Assembly (NCBI GenBank): GCA_012031035.1
Contig: JAAUUT010000015.1
Location: 1-64,000, forward strand
Origin: Candidatus Altimarinota bacterium
GTDB taxonomy: Bacteria > Cyanobacteriota > Cyanobacteriia > Cyanobacteriales > Microcystaceae
DNA: 64,000 nucleotides
Reading direction: 5' to 3'
In this document: positions 8,986 to 18,516 of the stretch, in pieces
Position numbering within the stretch: position 1 is the first letter of the stretch
How the letters are laid out: each line of letters begins with the position of its first letter
The notes under the pieces: model-generated
Database searches by the model: none
Seen by the model: only the letters and a program-made list of their open reading frames with translations
Told to the model about the DNA's origin: nothing
Made by a program: the position numbers and the translations under genes

Positions 8986-9765
8986 ATGATTTGGCAAGAA
9001 ATTTCTGGTAGTTGGATTCTCATCGGACGACGACCTATCGGGATCGTTCATTTTCTCGGCGGTGCTTTTGTGGGAGGCGCGCCTAATATTACCTATCGTT
9101 ATTTGCTCGAACAACTGGGAAAAGCTGGATATGCAGTAATTGCTACCCCATTTGTCAATACTTTCGATCACGGTGCGATCGCGCGTAGCGTCCTCAATCG
9201 TTTTGAGAATATTCTAGAGCGATTGCAAGCCACTAATGCACTTGGTCAAAGCTATCTCCCCATCTATGGAATCGGTCATAGTATGGGATGCAAGCTACAC
9301 TTAATCATCGGTAGCGTTTTTCCAGTCGAACGTGCGGGTAATATCTTAATATCTTTCAACAATTATCCCGTTCGTCGTGCAATTCCTTTTATCGAACAGT
9401 TAGAACTCGACGCAACTTTAAACTTAGAATTCACTCCTTCACCAGAAGAAACGAACTTACTAATTGCCAAACATTACGAAGTTCGTCGCAATCTTTTAAT
9501 TCGTTTTACCAATGACGAGATCGATCAAACTTCTACTTTAAATCCCGTCTTACAAGAACGCTTTCCTAATATGGTAGCTTCGCTATCGCTTCCTGGCAAT
9601 CACCTAACTCCCCTCGGACAAAACGTTAACTGGAATTGGCAACCAGGGGAAATCTTTACACCCTTCGATGCGATCGGACAATGGGTTAAACAAGGATTTT
9701 CTGGCGATTTAGAACGTCTCAATCAAGAAATTTTACGCTGGCTCAATCCAGTTATGAGTTTTTAA
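8986..9765 (+). CDS. DUF1350 family alpha/beta-hydrolase-like protein
   Basis: The 259-residue protein belongs to the DUF1350 family of cyanobacteria and chloroplasts: IVHFLGGAFVGGAPNITYRY forms an oxyanion-like loop and IGHSMGCKLH a nucleophile elbow with Ser in GHSMG. A late LPGNHLTPLG supplies a plausible catalytic histidine. Substrate unknown. It is separated from the CPBP gene by 85 bases and may be transcribed alone. The ATG at 8986 is the first in frame. Confidence 0.85.
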   Translation: MIWQEISGSWILIGRRPIGIVHFLGGAFVGGAPNITYRYLLEQLGKAGYAVIATPFVNTFDHGAIARSVLNRFENILERLQATNALGQSYLPIYGIGHSMGCKLHLIIGSVFPVERAGNILISFNNYPVRRAIPFIEQLELDATLNLEFTPSPEETNLLIAKHYEVRRNLLIRFTNDEIDQTSTLNPVLQERFPNMVASLSLPGNHLTPLGQNVNWNWQPGEIFTPFDAIGQWVKQGFSGDLERLNQEILRWLNPVMSF

Positions 9766-9998
9766 TAATTGGGGAATGGGGAGTATTAGAAGATAAGGAA
9801 GAATATTAGCTTGCGAAAATTCTAAAACTAATCAACCTGAGTTTTAGATAAGAAAATGTTGAGTTACTCTATGTCTTCCGGCGAAAGCGTCTTCGTGCCG
9901 AAAACGCCAGTTCTTCCTGGGAAAGACGACCTTTTTGAGAACTTCAAGATCTTTTCACGCATATCCCAATGTCTCAGTCACCATTCCCTATTACCCAT

Positions 9999-10382
9999 TT
10001 AATCAAGTTTGGGTTTTGAACTTACTCCTGCTTGAGCAAAAGCAGAACCGGAAGAGAATTCAAAATCTTCTCCATAAGCTTCCTCTCCGTGTTCCTCTAT
10101 ATCCAGACCTTACAGACACCAGGTAACGCCAATGAGTCCCATCGCAACTAAACTCATCATCATGGTATTGAGAACGTTGCGCGATCGCACTAATCCTCCG
10201 TAAAAGAACGCTAATCCTGGAGTCATCAACAGAACAAGCGCTGTAGAAATTAGCATCCAGGTAGTATCGCCCGTATCTATTGGGTTTTTAGTTGCGGCTT
10301 CCTGCGCTAAGGCACTGCCACCAGGCAAGACACAGCATAACACTAGAGCAATAAGTGTAATCAAGACAAATTTATTGAACAT
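9999..10382 (-). pseudogene. amt: Internally deleted remnant of a second ammonium transporter gene
   Basis: From ATG at 10382 the frame reads a signal-like leader, then DTGDTTWMLISTALVLLMTP, GLAFFYGGLVRSRNVLNTMM and LIGVTW, an Amt N-terminus with the first transmembrane helices. It then meets CL and a TAA stop. Immediately beyond that stop, in the same frame, comes GLDIEEHGEEAYG and a hydrophilic tail ending near 9999, the normal Amt C-terminus (compare [13 protein letters not shown] in the intact amt next door). About 1.1 kb encoding the remaining helices is missing, so no channel can form. Beside the intact amt it records an old tandem pair. Confidence 0.85.
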
Positions 10383-10473
10383 TGTCTTTTTTCTATTCCT
10401 TAAAAATAAGGTTTTAACAATTAATAATATTGCCATTATAAATAGCAGTTTTTTATAAAAAAAAGCTTAAAAC

Positions 10474-10525
10474 AAAGAGAGAAAATACCATTACAAAGCA
10501 TTTGAAAAGGTTATTTTCTCTCTTT
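10474..10525 (-). terminator. Stem-loop after amt
   Basis: A perfect 14-base inverted repeat, AAAGAGAGAAAATA (10474-10487) and TATTTTCTCTCTTT (10512-10525), with a 24-base loop. On the minus strand it follows amt by about 100 bases and is trailed by T-rich sequence near 10450, consistent with a terminator. Confidence 0.55.
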
Positions 10526-10624
10526 TTAGAGTTTAATTTTTTTTGGAACTTAATACAGAAAAAATGTCATGTTTTCCTCAATAATTAGATTAAGAAAAAA
10601 CGATGCAATTTTATCGCTCGGAGT

Positions 10625-12166
10625 TTATATTTCTGAACGACTTGTCAAATCCACTCCGCTGACACTAGTACCACGGCTACCGCCAAAGATATCAGATTCC
10701 TTGACAAAGCCACTATAAGCTTCCATCCCGTGTTCGCCGATATCTAAACCGTTGATCTCTTCTTCGAGACTGACGCGCAGACCAAATACAGCTTTTAGCA
10801 CTATCCAAACTACAACGCAAAAGACAAGCGTAAAAGCACAGCAAGCTAGAAGTCCGATGATTTGGTTGATTAGTTGAGTAACGCCACCGCCAAAGAAAAG
10901 TCCTTTTACGTCGTATCCCGTTCCTACATCAGCAGCAAACAATCCTACGGCTAAGGTTCCCCAAATCCCGTTAACCAAGTGAACGGAAGTTGCGCCTACT
11001 GGGTCGTCAATTCTCAGGTTGTCAAAGAAAGAAACCGCATAAACTACGAGGACTCCAGCAATCAAACCAATAATAGCGGCACTCACAAAAGAAACATACG
11101 CACAGCCAGCAGTAATCGCTACTAAACCAGCAAGGATACCGTTGATAACCATTGAGAGGTCTGGCTTGCCATCTTTCGTCCAAGAAGTTATGGTAGCCGC
11201 AATTCCGCCTGCTGCTCCTGCTAAATTAGTTGTCACCGCGATGTAAGGGACATTTGTATTAGCGATTAATTCCGAACCTGGATTAAATCCAAACCAGCCT
11301 ATCCAGAGGATCAAACATCCCAGCGTCGCGATACTCATATTATGACCTGGGATAGCATTGATGCGACCGTCTCTATATTTGCCTTCTCTAGGGCCAAGAA
11401 CAGCAGCACCAACTAAAGCCGCACATCCACCAACAGCGTGTACGACTGTCGAACCAGCAAAATCTTTAAATCCTAACGTTGACAGCCAGCCGCCGCCCCA
11501 AACCCAGTGTCCGGTAATCGGATAAGAGATGCCAACCAATAATAAACTAAAGATTAAAAAGTCAACGAACTTGATTCTTTCTGCAACCGCACCGGAAACA
11601 ATGGTCGCAGCCGTTCCCGCAAAGGCAACTTGAAAAAGAAAGAAAACGGGCACGGGCAGGGCCCCTGCACCGTTATAAGTCGCTGGGTCATTACTGCTTA
11701 AAAACCAGCCTCCCGCGCCAATAAAACCATTGTTGATGTTGGCGAACATTAAGGAAAATCCGGTCGCCCAAAAAGAGATGGTTGAGAGGGCAAAAACAAT
11801 TAAGTTTTTGGCGAGGACGTTGACAGCGTTTTTCTGGCGACAGAAGCCAGTTTCTAGCATGGCAAATCCGGCGTTCATAAAAATGACCAGAATTGATGCT
11901 ATCAATACCCAAATCATGTTGAGCATCCCTTGGACATCTTCTGCCTTCAGGGGGGTATCTTGAGCGACAGCAGAACTATTCCAGACAACAAAGATAACCG
12001 CTGCTAGAGGAATACAGGCGAGCCAATAGGGAGAAAAAACTTTAGTTATCTTTTGAATAGATTCAAGCGAAGGAGCATTCCACAAAGAGATAGGGGAATG
12101 CTGCCTATTTGCTTGTCTTCTATTGAGTGAAGGCGATTTTCGATCGATTTTGTGTTTAGACATCAT
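10625..12166 (-). CDS. amt: Ammonium transporter (Amt/AmtB)
   Basis: Inner-membrane ammonium channel of 513 residues, with a long N-terminal leader (residues 1-70) containing a hydrophobic signal segment, then 11 predicted helices. Family motifs visible: [17 protein letters not shown], the twin-His pore residues in [13 protein letters not shown] and [14 protein letters not shown], and the C-terminal [12 protein letters not shown] that docks PII (GlnB) in characterised homologues. It lies upstream, in the same direction, of the amt remnant. A GTA-N8-TAC site 230 bases upstream may bind NtcA. Start ATG at 12166 (a second ATG follows at codon 2). Confidence 0.95.
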   Translation of the reverse strand: MMSKHKIDRKSPSLNRRQANRQHSPISLWNAPSLESIQKITKVFSPYWLACIPLAAVIFVVWNSSAVAQDTPLKAEDVQGMLNMIWVLIASILVIFMNAGFAMLETGFCRQKNAVNVLAKNLIVFALSTISFWATGFSLMFANINNGFIGAGGWFLSSNDPATYNGAGALPVPVFFLFQVAFAGTAATIVSGAVAERIKFVDFLIFSLLLVGISYPITGHWVWGGGWLSTLGFKDFAGSTVVHAVGGCAALVGAAVLGPREGKYRDGRINAIPGHNMSIATLGCLILWIGWFGFNPGSELIANTNVPYIAVTTNLAGAAGGIAATITSWTKDGKPDLSMVINGILAGLVAITAGCAYVSFVSAAIIGLIAGVLVVYAVSFFDNLRIDDPVGATSVHLVNGIWGTLAVGLFAADVGTGYDVKGLFFGGGVTQLINQIIGLLACCAFTLVFCVVVWIVLKAVFGLRVSLEEEINGLDIGEHGMEAYSGFVKESDIFGGSRGTSVSGVDLTSRSEI

Positions 12167-12396
12167 GGTTAGACATTAACTAGATTCGCGAAATAGATAA
12201 AGTTCATTGAGAACTTTTTGCTGATTGCATTACTCCTTAAGTTAGATTGGGGAGCGACGATTCGAGCAGATATAGCTTTGTCATCATTCATTCGCGACGC
12301 AGCTTGAGGGTTTTGTGTGAGGAGAGGTTTGGTATCTTCAATCCAGTTATGCAGGACTTGCTGTTTTTATTAATCTTTAGGCTTAAAAATAAAACT

Positions 12397-12410
12397 GTAC
12401 AGATCGCTAC
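12397..12410 (-). promoter_or_regulatory. Possible NtcA site upstream of amt
   Basis: GTACAGATCGCTAC fits GTA-N8-TAC. Ammonium transporter genes are established NtcA targets, and the site lies 231 bases upstream of the amt start. I could not place a convincing -10 box at 22 bases as for glnA, so this is tentative. The rest of the gene-free stretch 12167-12763 shows only HIP1 octamers. Confidence 0.4.
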
Positions 12411-12763
12411 AACATTACGTCAAGATAACTGAATACCCCGACTTAAAGCGATCGCGATCGCCCCTCGAAGTTCTCAAATTCTTAATTTTTTAGGGTTTGC
12501 TTTCTGTATCTTTCAATACATTTCTTGCGCTAGAATTTAAAGGTTTTGCGATCGCCACAAGGGATTTTAAGACCTTTTTCGGCATTGCGCATCTAAATCC
12601 GTTGATATCACTTAAATTTAAACAAAGAAAACCCCATTTTAACAACAGATTAATCGCATTTTTATCTCTTTACTTATGCAACTTAAATACGTAATAGTTT
12701 AATTAAATCTTTACAAAATTCAAAGGCTTGATTGTAAAAAAAAATTAACAATTCTCTCATTGA

Positions 12764-13847
12764 ATGAACTATCAACTCGAAGATCGTCAGATGATGCAGC
12801 GATGTCTGCAACTTGCCCGCCAAGCTATAGGCAAAACCTCTCCTAATCCAATGGTCGGTGCGGTTATCATCCGAGATGGCAAAATTGTCGGCGAAGGCTT
12901 TCATCCCCAAGCAGGTCAACCCCATGCAGAAGTTTTTGCCCTGCAAGCAGCAGGCGAAAGAGCTAAAGGAGCAACCGTTTATGTCAACTTAGAACCATGC
13001 AATCACTACGGGCGTACTCCTCCTTGTACGGAGCACTTATCGCGGCGGGGGTTGCAAAAGTCGTCGTTGGCGCGATCGATCCCGATCCTCGCGTCTCTGG
13101 CGGTGGAATAGAAAGGCTCAAAAGTGCGGGGATTGAGGTAGTTGTGGGAGTAGAAGAAGAAGCCTGCCGTCAGTTAAACGAAGCCTTTATTCATCGAACG
13201 CTTTACAAGAAACCGTTTGGTATCCTCAAATATGCCATGACTCTCGATGGCAAAATTGCCACAACAACAGGACATAGTGCTTGGGTAACGAGCAAAGAAT
13301 CTCGCCATTTAGTCCATCAATTGCGATCGACCTGCGATGCGGTTATTATTGGGGGCAATACGGTTCGTCGAGACAATCCCTATTTAACGACCCATCAAGT
13401 CTCTTCTCACAATCCGTTGCGAGTCGTCATGAGTCGTCGCCTCGATTTACCGACTCAAGCTAATCTTTGGGATACTCAAGAAGTACCGACTTTAGTTTTT
13501 ACTGAAGTAGGAAGCGCTTGCGACAAGCAAAAACAGCTATCGGCACAAGGCGTAGAAGTATTAGCGTTAAAATCCCTAACGCCTTTAGCCGTCATGCAAA
13601 ACTTATACGATCGCGGTTTATCATGCGTATTGTGGGAATGTGGAGGAACTTTAGCCGCTGCTGCGATCGCACAAAAACCGTTCAAAAAGTTATGGCATTT
13701 ATTGCCCCAAAAATTATCGGCGGTCGTATAGCACCTTCTCCAGTAGGAGATTTGGGATTACAACAAATGACAGAGGCTTTACAACTGGAGAAAGTAACCG
13801 TAAGCGCGATCGCTTCTGACTTTTTAATTGAAGGATATTTGTTATAA
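12764..13847 (+). CDS. ribD: Riboflavin biosynthesis deaminase/reductase, two frame breaks
   Basis: RibD catalyses the second and third steps of riboflavin synthesis. The deaminase domain shows TSPNPMVGAVI, the zinc motif PHAEVFAL and PCNHYGRTPPC; the reductase domain shows FGILKYAMTLDGKIAT, DAVIIGGNTVRRDNP and WECGGTLAAA, and the end PKIIGGRIAPSP. Three frames carry successive parts. A base is missing near 13030-13034 (TE|AL junction) and another near the five-A run at 13673-13677. Adding both gives 361 residues, the standard RibD length. As riboflavin synthesis is essential, sequence error is the likelier cause. ATG at 12764. Confidence 0.92.
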
Positions 13848-14028
13848 GCTGTCACAGGTTCAAATTGCTTCTAACTTTGAGCAACAGGTAACAGGGAATA
13901 GGGAACAGGAAAAGAGAACCGCCATAAAACTTTATCTATACTAAATGCAAAAATTCAGTCCTCCGATTTAGTGGCGGGAGTATGGCAAAATCGTTAAAAG
14001 ACTTTTTTAACAAAATTCACGGATCGAT

Positions 14029-14505
14029 ATGGCACTCATTATTACGGGCAAAGGATTCATCCGCGATCTCGAAAAAACTGGTGCATTAGGAACCTACGTT
14101 CCCCTAGAAGGAGGATATGAGGGGCGCTATCAGCGACGACTGCGAGCGGCTGGTTATGTTACGCTATCGATGAGCGCTAGGGGATTAGGTGATGTAGGAG
14201 CCTATTTAACCGGAGTACACGGGGTTCGTCCGCCTCATTTGGGCAAAAAAACGATTGGAAACGAAGCTGCTGTAGGAATGGTTTACTACATTCCTCCGAT
14301 TGCTACCTATCAACTAGAAATGCTCCCACCAAAATCTAAAGGTTTAGTCTTGTGGATTATTGAAGGAATCATTCTGTCTCGTATCGAAATAGAATATTTA
14401 GCTAATTTACCCAAACAAGATTCTCGCCTTAAAGTTGTTGTAGAGATGGGCGGCGATCGCGTTTTCAGTTGGAAAAACCTTATAGAAACAGTAGCCGCAG
14501 CGTAA
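14029..14505 (+). CDS. ndhN: NAD(P)H-quinone oxidoreductase subunit N
   Basis: NdhN is a cyanobacteria/chloroplast-specific peripheral subunit of the NDH-1 complex on the thylakoid membrane, serving cyclic electron flow, respiration and CO2 uptake. The 158-residue product matches the family along its length: MALIITGKGFIRDLEKTGAL, YEGRYQRRLRAAGY, LTGVHGVRPPHLGKKTIGN and YYIPPIATYQLEMLP. Start ATG at 14029. It is convergent with ictB, separated by a hairpin. Confidence 0.95.
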   Translation: MALIITGKGFIRDLEKTGALGTYVPLEGGYEGRYQRRLRAAGYVTLSMSARGLGDVGAYLTGVHGVRPPHLGKKTIGNEAAVGMVYYIPPIATYQLEMLPPKSKGLVLWIIEGIILSRIEIEYLANLPKQDSRLKVVVEMGGDRVFSWKNLIETVAAA

Positions 14506-14525
14506 ACAGTTATCAGTTATCAGTA

Positions 14526-14544
14526 GGGGCGCATGGCGTGCGCC
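14526..14544. terminator. Hairpin between convergent ndhN and ictB
   Basis: GGGCGCATGGCGTGCGCCC forms a 7-base perfect stem between two convergent genes. There is no strong T-run on either side, so it may be a weak bidirectional terminator or one of the dispersed cyanobacterial hairpin repeats. Confidence 0.4.
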
Positions 14545-14559
14545 CTTACAGAAATGACA

Positions 14560-15978
14560 TTATCGCTCGTCGGTCATTAATATTTGATTCTTCCTTATCT
14601 TCGGAGTCTCTTCGCCTTCTGTTACTTCGCGATATTGGCTGGCGATAATAGCAACCATCAGCCACCAAAGCGTATTGACTTCGGGACGATGGAACACGGT
14701 ATCGACGCATCCGTGAGCGAGAATCCCTACCATAGATGCGATCGCAGCAATTAACCACAAACCTTGAGCCTTACCGTTGTCCCGCAAGCGTCCAACGATC
14801 CGAACGCCTTGCGTTATCGTCACTGCAATTAACCACAAAAAACAACTCACGCCAATAAAACCAGTTTCTATCAGCGTATCGAGCCAGATAGAATAAGCGC
14901 TTAAAGCCGTATAGCGAGGGCGCATATAAAGGGGATAAACCTGGTTAAATGCCTCGTTTCCCGGCCCGATACCGAGAATAGGGCGATCGCGAATCATATC
15001 AATCGCCGCCATCCAGACATTCATGCGAAAATTATTGCTACTATCTTTTCTGCCCGCAAAAATACTCATCACTCGCAACTGCAACGGTTCGACCAATACC
15101 ACTGCTGCGATTAGCAACGCCGCTAACCCCCCGAAAACAATTGGCAACAACCACCGCCGCCAAAAGGGAGAAAAATAGTCAATAAACCAGTAGTACAGCA
15201 ATAACAAAAAAGCCGCACTTAGGGCAAGCATCCCAATCCAACCGCCGCGACTCCCCGTAAAAAACAAACAGGCACAATTAACGATTATCATAGTCATCGC
15301 TAGTGCTTTCGGCAACCAACCGCGCCAAACAAAAACGGCTGCAACGCTTAACGCGATCGCGCTGAGAAGATAGCTAGCCAAAAGATTGGGATTGCCCAAA
15401 TAACTAAAAACCCTCGTTTGTTGAGCTAATTCCGAAGTGGGATCGTTCCAGGTTGCCAACTGTTCGACTCCATAAATCTGTTGTCGAATGCCATAGCCGC
15501 TCACTACGAGGGAAACATGGAGGAAGATAGCGATAATCCAAGATAATAAACGGGGCGATCGCAACACTCTAGCTGAAAGCGCAAACATGAGCAAATAGAG
15601 CGTTAGCTTAACCCAACCCGAAAAAGCCGCCGTTTTAACAGGAGAAAACGCAAAAGCTACCGTTGCAATTCCCCAATAAAGCAACACCAGCAAATGAATC
15701 GGCGTAATTCCTGGCTTGCCATTTTCGGTGAGGGTGAGTAACATCCAATAGACTCCACCCGCAATTAATAACAAACCGATAATCGTATTGGGGACGAAGG
15801 GAGCCAGAATTAACACCAGACTGACTAAAACAGCACCCGGTAAATCCGACCATTGCAGCAGCCAGCTTGCCTCTCGCCAGCTACCAAACGCGCCCACGAG
15901 TCGATAAAAATAACTGGCGAAGCGCCACTGAGACAGATGTAGTTCTGAAAGCGTCAGTCGTTGCCAAACAAAATTCAT
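14560..15978 (-). CDS. ictB: IctB family membrane protein (O-antigen ligase-like)
   Basis: A 472-residue protein with 10 or more transmembrane helices. It begins MNFVWQRLTLSELHLSQW and contains FSYLGNPNLLASYLL, FFTGSRGGWIGM and RPILGIGPGNEAFNQVYPLY, typical of IctB and of the Wzy_C/O-antigen ligase domain. IctB was named as a putative bicarbonate transporter in Synechococcus, but the domain suggests a polysaccharide ligase, so transport is uncertain. No partner genes adjoin it. Confidence 0.88.
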   Translation of the reverse strand: MNFVWQRLTLSELHLSQWRFASYFYRLVGAFGSWREASWLLQWSDLPGAVLVSLVLILAPFVPNTIIGLLLIAGGVYWMLLTLTENGKPGITPIHLLVLLYWGIATVAFAFSPVKTAAFSGWVKLTLYLLMFALSARVLRSPRLLSWIIAIFLHVSLVVSGYGIRQQIYGVEQLATWNDPTSELAQQTRVFSYLGNPNLLASYLLSAIALSVAAVFVWRGWLPKALAMTMIIVNCACLFFTGSRGGWIGMLALSAAFLLLLYYWFIDYFSPFWRRWLLPIVFGGLAALLIAAVVLVEPLQLRVMSIFAGRKDSSNNFRMNVWMAAIDMIRDRPILGIGPGNEAFNQVYPLYMRPRYTALSAYSIWLDTLIETGFIGVSCFLWLIAVTITQGVRIVGRLRDNGKAQGLWLIAAIASMVGILAHGCVDTVFHRPEVNTLWWLMVAIIASQYREVTEGEETPKIRKNQILMTDER

Positions 15979-16106
15979 AGCGTGAAATGGAGTTAGATAT
16001 CATTGCGCTGGATCGTTTTTTTCAGCGGACAGTATCTGTTGACCGATCGCTGATAACTGATTTCGTCGCCGTCAACTGAACAATAGACTAACATCATCTC
16101 GCTAAT

Positions 16107-17687
16107 TTAAGATTTTGGATTTTCCAGATCGTTGTCCTGAGAAGTAATTTTCGGCAAGATTAAAACATAGCGATAGCCTAATTCTGGCGAACCTTGGACG
16201 ACAATTTTACCGCCATGACTTTCGGCTAAATGACAGCCTAAGATTAAACCCAAGAGTTTTTGGGGATCGTTACCATGAAAATCTTGTTGTCTTTGATTGG
16301 CTCGATTGAAAACCGCTTCCAAAGATGACGTAGTTAGGACGCGATTGCCTTCTTCTTCATAAAAGGCTTCCCCTGCGAGAGTGCCATGGCAATTGCCCAG
16401 TTGACGATTATCTATTGTAGACTGACCGAGCGCCAACAAAGTTTCATCGGCGATCGCAGGACTGGCAAGACTGGGTAAAGCAGGCAGGTTGATTTGAGGC
16501 AAACCGTCATCCAACCAAGGATGAGATGCCCAAACTGCAATATTCAGCGTTTCGTTTCTACGGGAGAAGTGAAGGCGAACTTCACTTCCTGGTTCTGAAA
16601 ATTCAATGACGCTAGCGACTAGAAAATAAAGTGATTGTTGAACTTTGTCTTTGTCAAGAGACCAAATACGTTTTCCTGGTTCTACTGAGAGACGAAGGTC
16701 TTGGCGTTTTTGCTTAGCTGCTTCTGCCAGACTATTGATGACCTGCTGACACAGCATTTCAACATTGAGAGAATTTAATTTCAGTTGCGTTGCATTGTCT
16801 TGAACGACTCCCATTTTAAGGATGTCGTTGACCAGTGAATTCATCTGTTGCCCGCTATTGTGAATAATTTGTAAATATTCTTTTTGTTTGCTAGTTAAAG
16901 AACCAAACGTTTCCCCGATTAAAACACTTGCCATACCAATAACAGCAGTTAGTGGAGTGCGGAGTTCTTCAGTGAGTTGGGATAGTAATTTGAGTTTGAT
17001 GGCGTGTTCGGATGTCAAAACTGGCGGAGCAACGGGAGAAACGCTTTTTTTAGTGTTATCGATCCCGTCGGGCGTTGGCGAAGGGCGCTCTTGAGCCAGC
17101 CATTCATTGACTTGAGCTTGAGAGGGTCGAGCTTTAAGTAAATGCTCTCTCTCAAATTCTCTCAAACACCAGCGAGCGCTCAGCGCCAAAAATTCTATAT
17201 CTCTAGGACTAAACTGACGCGGAACCAGATCCATGACTGCCAGGGAGCCAATACACTGTCCGTCGGCGGTAATTAGGGGAGTACCCAGATACGCACGAAT
17301 GCCATATTGTTGTACTAATAAACTGTTAGCCAAGAAAGATTCGTTAGAGGAATCGTTGATGGCAAAGTTTTGCTGGCTGTCGGCGACATAAGTACAGAAA
17401 GCTTCCTGTCTGGGCAGTAGTCGGGTAGAAGCTAGCTGGTTCATCAATCCCAAACTCGATAATCCAACGGCGGACTTGAACCAAACGCGATCGCTGATTA
17501 CTAAGCTCAAGACGCAAATTGGCGCTTCGAGAAAGCGAGCGGCAGTTTGAATGGCTTCGTCGAATACGGGAATAGCTTCCGATTCGAGCAAACCTAAGTC
17601 TTTTAAAGTAGCCATTCGTTTTTGTTCTCGCGCTTCTGGGGTTAGACCATCTAAACGACAAAAGAGCCTATTCGTTGAATTTATCAT
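16107..17687 (-). CDS. GAF-domain sensor histidine kinase homologue lacking the catalytic histidine
   Basis: Cytoplasmic protein of 526 residues. Residues about 25-175 form a GAF domain (LLPRQEAFCTYV, LGTPLITADGQCIGSLAVMD). A dimerisation helix follows with TEELRTPLTAVIGM, where normal kinases have S-H-E-L-R-T-P: the phosphorylated His is Glu. The ATPase-like part (LDKDKVQQSLYFLVASVIEF) also lacks the N-box asparagine, and I see no clear DxGxG. It is therefore probably a signalling pseudokinase or scaffold rather than an active kinase. No response regulator is adjacent. Start ATG at 17687. Confidence 0.8.
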   Translation of the reverse strand: MINSTNRLFCRLDGLTPEAREQKRMATLKDLGLLESEAIPVFDEAIQTAARFLEAPICVLSLVISDRVWFKSAVGLSSLGLMNQLASTRLLPRQEAFCTYVADSQQNFAINDSSNESFLANSLLVQQYGIRAYLGTPLITADGQCIGSLAVMDLVPRQFSPRDIEFLALSARWCLREFEREHLLKARPSQAQVNEWLAQERPSPTPDGIDNTKKSVSPVAPPVLTSEHAIKLKLLSQLTEELRTPLTAVIGMASVLIGETFGSLTSKQKEYLQIIHNSGQQMNSLVNDILKMGVVQDNATQLKLNSLNVEMLCQQVINSLAEAAKQKRQDLRLSVEPGKRIWSLDKDKVQQSLYFLVASVIEFSEPGSEVRLHFSRRNETLNIAVWASHPWLDDGLPQINLPALPSLASPAIADETLLALGQSTIDNRQLGNCHGTLAGEAFYEEEGNRVLTTSSLEAVFNRANQRQQDFHGNDPQKLLGLILGCHLAESHGGKIVVQGSPELGYRYVLILPKITSQDNDLENPKS

Positions 17688-18030
17688 GCTGACTCGTGCC
17701 CCCCAAATCTCCTGCTTGCCATTGTTGTATTATTCTTGGATTGATTTCACTGAACTGAGTTTTAAAATATTTTTGGGAAAATGTTTTGTTAGCTCCTGAC
17801 TTTTGCGGGGTTGCGATCGCCCTTTGGGACATCAGCAAAGCCGATCTCCAAAGAATGCAGGCCGACATTCAAGCATTGCACCATTGAAACATTCTCGTTC
17901 TGTTATTTCTAAAGTTCCCAAAATAGGTCGATAACGAACATCTCGATGCAAAATTTTTAAATTTTTTTTGCTCTCGCAAAAGCTTCTTTTTGAGGAGAGC
18001 GTTAACCAAAAGTATTGAGAGCAAACGAAA
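17688..18030. other. Gene-free stretch, promoters not identified
   Basis: About 340 bases between divergent genes. It contains a HIP1 octamer near 17813 and A/T-rich runs near 17950. No RNA gene, repeat array or convincing open frame was seen. Confidence 0.4.
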
Positions 18031-18516
18031 ATGACGATAAAAACAATTCGTTATGCTACCCAAAAAGATGCAAAATCAATTTTCGCGATGACGCAAGCTG
18101 CTTATGCTGGCTATCGCGCCTTGCTTCCTTACAGCAGTGTTTGGCAGGAAACACCAGAAGATGTAGCAGACGAAATGAGACTCGGCCCAGTTCTATTATT
18201 TTTGCAAGAAGATAGGCTTATAGGTAGCATTCGCTGTCATATCAAGTACGAACAAGATCTCTCGCGTTTTCTCTACATCCATCGGCTAGCAGTCTTGCCC
18301 GATTATCGACGGCAAGGAATCGGACGGACTTTGATGGAAGCATCTGAGACTATTGCTAAATCGTTAAGTTTAGCGGAAATTTGCCTAGAAGTACGCGCAG
18401 CACAACCCGACAACCAACAGTTTTATCTCAAACTCGGCTATCGGGTTGGTGCGATTAGTTTGTATTTGCCCGACGGTAGTCCTCGCGCCTACTGGATGTC
18501 AAAAAACATCATTTAG
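18031..18516 (+). CDS. GNAT family N-acetyltransferase
   Basis: The 161-residue protein has the GNAT acetyl-CoA loop LPDYRRQGIGRTLMEASE (R/Q-x-x-G-x-G/A) and the C-terminal QFYLKLGYRVGAISLYLPDG. The ending APRAYWMSKNI-like (PRAYWMSKNII) is common in small cyanobacterial acetyltransferases. Acceptor unknown. Its stop overlaps the 3' end of convergent gun4 by eight bases. Start ATG at 18031 with only a weak ribosome site. Confidence 0.85.
   Translation: MTIKTIRYATQKDAKSIFAMTQAAYAGYRALLPYSSVWQETPEDVADEMRLGPVLLFLQEDRLIGSIRCHIKYEQDLSRFLYIHRLAVLPDYRRQGIGRTLMEASETIAKSLSLAEICLEVRAAQPDNQQFYLKLGYRVGAISLYLPDGSPRAYWMSKNII

Noticed and set aside
9880-9935. Minus-strand RLSQEELAF, looking like part of an XRE helix-turn-helix
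   Set aside because: The frame does not continue into a full helix-turn-helix and the opposite strand reads equally well; too short to support.
14505-14525. Repeated GTTATCAGT/ACTGATAAC tracts (also near 8902, 16046, 27220, 42945)
   Set aside because: Short degenerate repeats common between cyanobacterial genes; no array structure, so not CRISPR or an origin.
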